Origin: Nitrosarchaeum sp.
GTDB taxonomy: Archaea; Thermoproteota; Nitrososphaeria; Nitrososphaerales; Nitrosopumilaceae
Assembly (NCBI GenBank): GCA_016234975.1
Contig: JACRND010000188.1
Coordinates: forward strand, 1-7,268
Reading direction: 5' to 3'
Length of the DNA stretch: 7,268 bases
In this document: piece after piece, positions 5,263 through 7,268 of the stretch
Numbering within the stretch: the first letter of the stretch is position 1
Layout of the letters: every line of letters begins with the position of its first letter
Notes under the pieces: model-generated
What the model was told of the DNA's origin: nothing
The model's database searches: none
Seen by the model: the letters and a program-made list of their open reading frames with translations, nothing else
Translations under genes and position numbers: made by a program

Positions 5263-6815
5263 TGGAGTATGCACTTTTGCAGGCAGTTTTCTTGCCTTTA
5301 CTATTATCCCCAATTGCCTACATAATTGGAAGAAAAATAGGTCCTACACCTGCAATGTGGTTCACGTTTGGACTTCTGCTTTATACTACTGTATTGGTAA
5401 TTCTATCTGCACTTAGTGGTACTACAGAAGAACATTATCCATGGACAGAACAATTTGGTGAGTTTGGTTTTCTACTGGATGGCTTAGCATCGCCCTTTGC
5501 TATTATGATTTACGTATTAAGTACAATTTTGGTACTTTATTCAAAACCATACATGATTCACAGATTTCATGAACAGTATGAGGAAGAACAACACGAAGTC
5601 ACATCCTCTAGTGGTAATTCAACAATAATTGAATCATCATCTCTTTCAAACTATGTCAATGCTAAATCTGGACTTTACTTTGCTCTTTATCTTGTATTTG
5701 CAATGGGAATGCTTGGTACTGTACTATCTACAAACCTAATTGAATTTTATGTGTTCTTTGAAGTAATGTTGATCCCTGGTTTCTTTTTGGTTGCTCTTTG
5801 GGGTGCTGGTCCAAGAAGAAAAATTGGTCTAATGTTCTTATTTTGGACTCATTCTGGCGCAGTTGTTTTACTATTGGGATTCTTAATGATTGGTCTTACA
5901 ATTGGAAGTTTTGACTTTGCAGATATTCAAGAATCAAAAATTCCACAAGACATTCTAATGCTTTCAGCCATTGCAATTTCAATTGGACTTGGAGTTAAAC
6001 TTGCAGTATTCATGTTTCACATATGGCTTCCCTGGGTTCACGGTTCTGCACCAACTCCAATTAGTGCATTATTATCACCCGCAATGATCGGTATTGGCGC
6101 TTATGGTATCTTTAGATTAATTGTAGAATTTTTACCAAATACATTTGGCGATCTTTCGATTTGGGTCCACATCTGGGGTCTTGTTACAATGATGTATGGT
6201 GGTGCAATGGCATTGATGCAAGACGACATCAAACGATTACTTGCATATTCTAGTATCAGTCAAATGGGTTACATTCTCTTTGGAATTGGTTCCATGTCTG
6301 TTCTTGGACTATCTGGAGCTGAGATGATGTATGTCACACATGCACTTGGTAAAGGTATTCTCTTCATGATGGCTGGAATTATAATTGTTAAAGTTGGTAC
6401 CAGAAATATCTCTCAACTAGGTGGATTAGCTGGTAAGATGCCAATAACTGCTGTTTGTGCAGTAATTGGTGCATTGACAATTATGGGAGTACCACCAACT
6501 AGTGGCTTTATGGGTGAATGGACTCTATTTTATGGAGCATTAGAAACTGCTATCCAAGATGGTTCTACCGTTAGAGCAGTCACATTTGGTTTAGGTCTTG
6601 TTGCAACTGCACTAACAATGTCTTACATTCTTTGGATGCTAAAACGTGTATTCTTTGGAAAACTTCCAGAACACCTTGAACATGTCAAAGAAGGAAGTTG
6701 GTATATGACTGCACCAATGATGATACTTGCAGGATTTACAATAGTTCTAGGAATTTATCCAGACATATTCTTTAATCAAATAATTCCGTACATGAGTGGG
6801 GTACTGGGAGCTTAG
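5262..6815 (+). CDS. nuoM: Complex I subunit M (ND4-like antiporter-type subunit)
   Basis: Large membrane subunit of the antiporter-like family (Proton_antipo_M), with about 14 helices, thought to move one proton per cycle. Key residues are visible: Glu167 in YVFFEVMLIPGFF (helix 5 Glu), Lys246 in GVKLAVFMFHIWLP (helix 7 Lys), the helix-8 PTPISALLSP segment at about 265-273, LAYSSISQMGY at 327-337, and Lys364 in HALGKGILFMMAG. The conserved PPTSGFMGEW is at 411-420. The family WLPDAH motif reads WLPWVH here. A hydrophilic, Ser/Glu-rich stretch of about 30 residues (103-133) is inserted between helices 3 and 4. Length of 517 residues is normal for NuoM. The ATG overlaps the nuoK stop by one base; AGGAG at 5245-5249 is 12 bases upstream. 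The alternative is NuoN or MrpD; context and sequence favour NuoM. Confidence 0.92.
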   Translation: MEYALLQAVFLPLLLSPIAYIIGRKIGPTPAMWFTFGLLLYTTVLVILSALSGTTEEHYPWTEQFGEFGFLLDGLASPFAIMIYVLSTILVLYSKPYMIHRFHEQYEEEQHEVTSSSGNSTIIESSSLSNYVNAKSGLYFALYLVFAMGMLGTVLSTNLIEFYVFFEVMLIPGFFLVALWGAGPRRKIGLMFLFWTHSGAVVLLLGFLMIGLTIGSFDFADIQESKIPQDILMLSAIAISIGLGVKLAVFMFHIWLPWVHGSAPTPISALLSPAMIGIGAYGIFRLIVEFLPNTFGDLSIWVHIWGLVTMMYGGAMALMQDDIKRLLAYSSISQMGYILFGIGSMSVLGLSGAEMMYVTHALGKGILFMMAGIIIVKVGTRNISQLGGLAGKMPITAVCAVIGALTIMGVPPTSGFMGEWTLFYGALETAIQDGSTVRAVTFGLGLVATALTMSYILWMLKRVFFGKLPEHLEHVKEGSWYMTAPMMILAGFTIVLGIYPDIFFNQIIPYMSGVLGA

Positions 6816-6818
6816 TTT

Positions 6819-7268
6819 ATGGCAATTGAAGTATTAGGTTTATCATTTGAAGTAAGTGCATCTAGTGCCTGGTTGATTTGGATATTGCCTTTTATTGCTG
6901 CACTGGTAATACCGGGAATTGGAAAAATATCTAAACATGCAACTGGATATGTAGCAGTCGGTTTTGCTTTGATGAGTGCACTTTCTGCAGCATCTTTACT
7001 ACCAATAGCATTGGAAGCACATGAAGTTCATGATCAAATATCTTGGATTACTTCTATTGGTTTGAAAGCAGGTGTACTAGCTGATCCACTTTCTATAATC
7101 ATGGCAAATGTAGTTGGTTGGATTTCATTTCTCATTATGATTTACAGTACAGGATACATGAAAGGCGATAAATCAATTACCCGATTCTGGTTCTGGATGA
7201 TGTTCTTTATCGGTTCAATGCAACTAATTGTATTATCTGATAATTTGTTACAAGTATTTTTTGGTTGG
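6819..7268 (+). CDS. nuoL: Complex I subunit L (ND5-like), 3' end outside window
   Basis: N-terminal part of the largest antiporter-like subunit, at the far end of the membrane arm. The ATG at 6819 is 3 bases after the nuoM stop, with GGGAG at 6806-6810 at 8 bases. The frame stays open for 150 codons to the window edge. Hydrophobic helices are at about residues 17-33, 43-63, 93-110, and one starting near 123. The signature of the NuoL N-terminal domain is clear: AGVLADPLSIIM (84-95), then MIYSTGYMKGDKSITRFW (107-124), and VLSDNLLQVFFGW at the cut end, which in full proteins continues into the helix-5 Glu region outside this window. Assignment over NuoM or NuoN rests on the DPLS plus YSxGYM pattern. 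The rest of the gene, and presumably nuoN, would follow to the right. Confidence 0.9.
   Translation, partial: MAIEVLGLSFEVSASSAWLIWILPFIAALVIPGIGKISKHATGYVAVGFALMSALSAASLLPIALEAHEVHDQISWITSIGLKAGVLADPLSIIMANVVGWISFLIMIYSTGYMKGDKSITRFWFWMMFFIGSMQLIVLSDNLLQVFFGW

Noticed and set aside
4957..7268. nuoK-M-L as part of an Mrp-type sodium/proton antiporter
   Set aside because: They are in one coupled operon with peripheral-arm genes nuoB, C, D and I, and no Mrp-specific small subunits (MrpE, F, G) are seen.
1..7268. F420H2 dehydrogenase (Fpo) operon
   Set aside because: The set could in principle be Fpo, but the NuoH extension, the nuoM-nuoL order and overall resemblance point to Nitrososphaerota; no fpoF or fpoO is in the window. 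Not fully excluded because the operon end is missing.
1..7268. CRISPR arrays, tRNA or rRNA genes, insertion sequences, riboswitches
   Set aside because: Reading both strands showed no direct-repeat arrays, cloverleaf-like segments or transposase motifs; nearly every base is within the operon's coding sequence.

Overview
The window is one tightly packed, plus-strand operon for a respiratory complex I (NADH-quinone oxidoreductase-like), with subunits in the order nuoA-B-C-D-H-I-J-K-M-L. The left edge lies at or just before the start of nuoA, and the right edge cuts nuoL after 150 codons. No gene is seen on the minus strand, and there are no RNA genes, repeats, mobile elements or CRISPR. The DNA is clearly A+T rich.

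Organism (inference): the protein sequences look like those of ammonia-oxidising Nitrososphaerota (Thaumarchaeota), close to the Nitrosopumilus type. Reasons are the 11-subunit-style layout with no nuoE/F/G between nuoD and nuoH, nuoM placed before nuoL, a NuoH with an extra N-terminal membrane helix, and archaeal-style coupled junctions with GGAGG-type ribosome binding sites. This rests on recalled family sequences, not on a search.

Layout: positions 10-384 hold nuoA. A 40-base gap follows, the longest in the window. Positions 425-4471 hold nuoB, C, D, H and I, which are the N2 cluster subunit, the two peripheral-arm quinone-module subunits, the membrane heel and the two-cluster ferredoxin subunit. 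Positions 4464-7268 hold the membrane-arm genes nuoJ, K, M and L. Genes abut, overlap by 1 to 20 bases, or are 2-3 bases apart, so translational coupling is likely throughout.

How they work together: NuoI (two 4Fe-4S clusters) would pass electrons to the NuoB N2 cluster. Quinone would be reduced in a pocket between NuoB, NuoD and NuoH, and the energy would be passed through NuoA/J/K to the antiporter-like NuoM and NuoL. No NADH-oxidising module is encoded here, so the electron donor is not NADH in the usual way; reduced ferredoxin or a reverse-flow role are candidates that the sequence cannot decide between. I see no undescribed system. The interest lies in several lineage-type departures from bacterial complex I at functional positions in NuoA, NuoD, NuoH, NuoI, NuoJ and NuoM.
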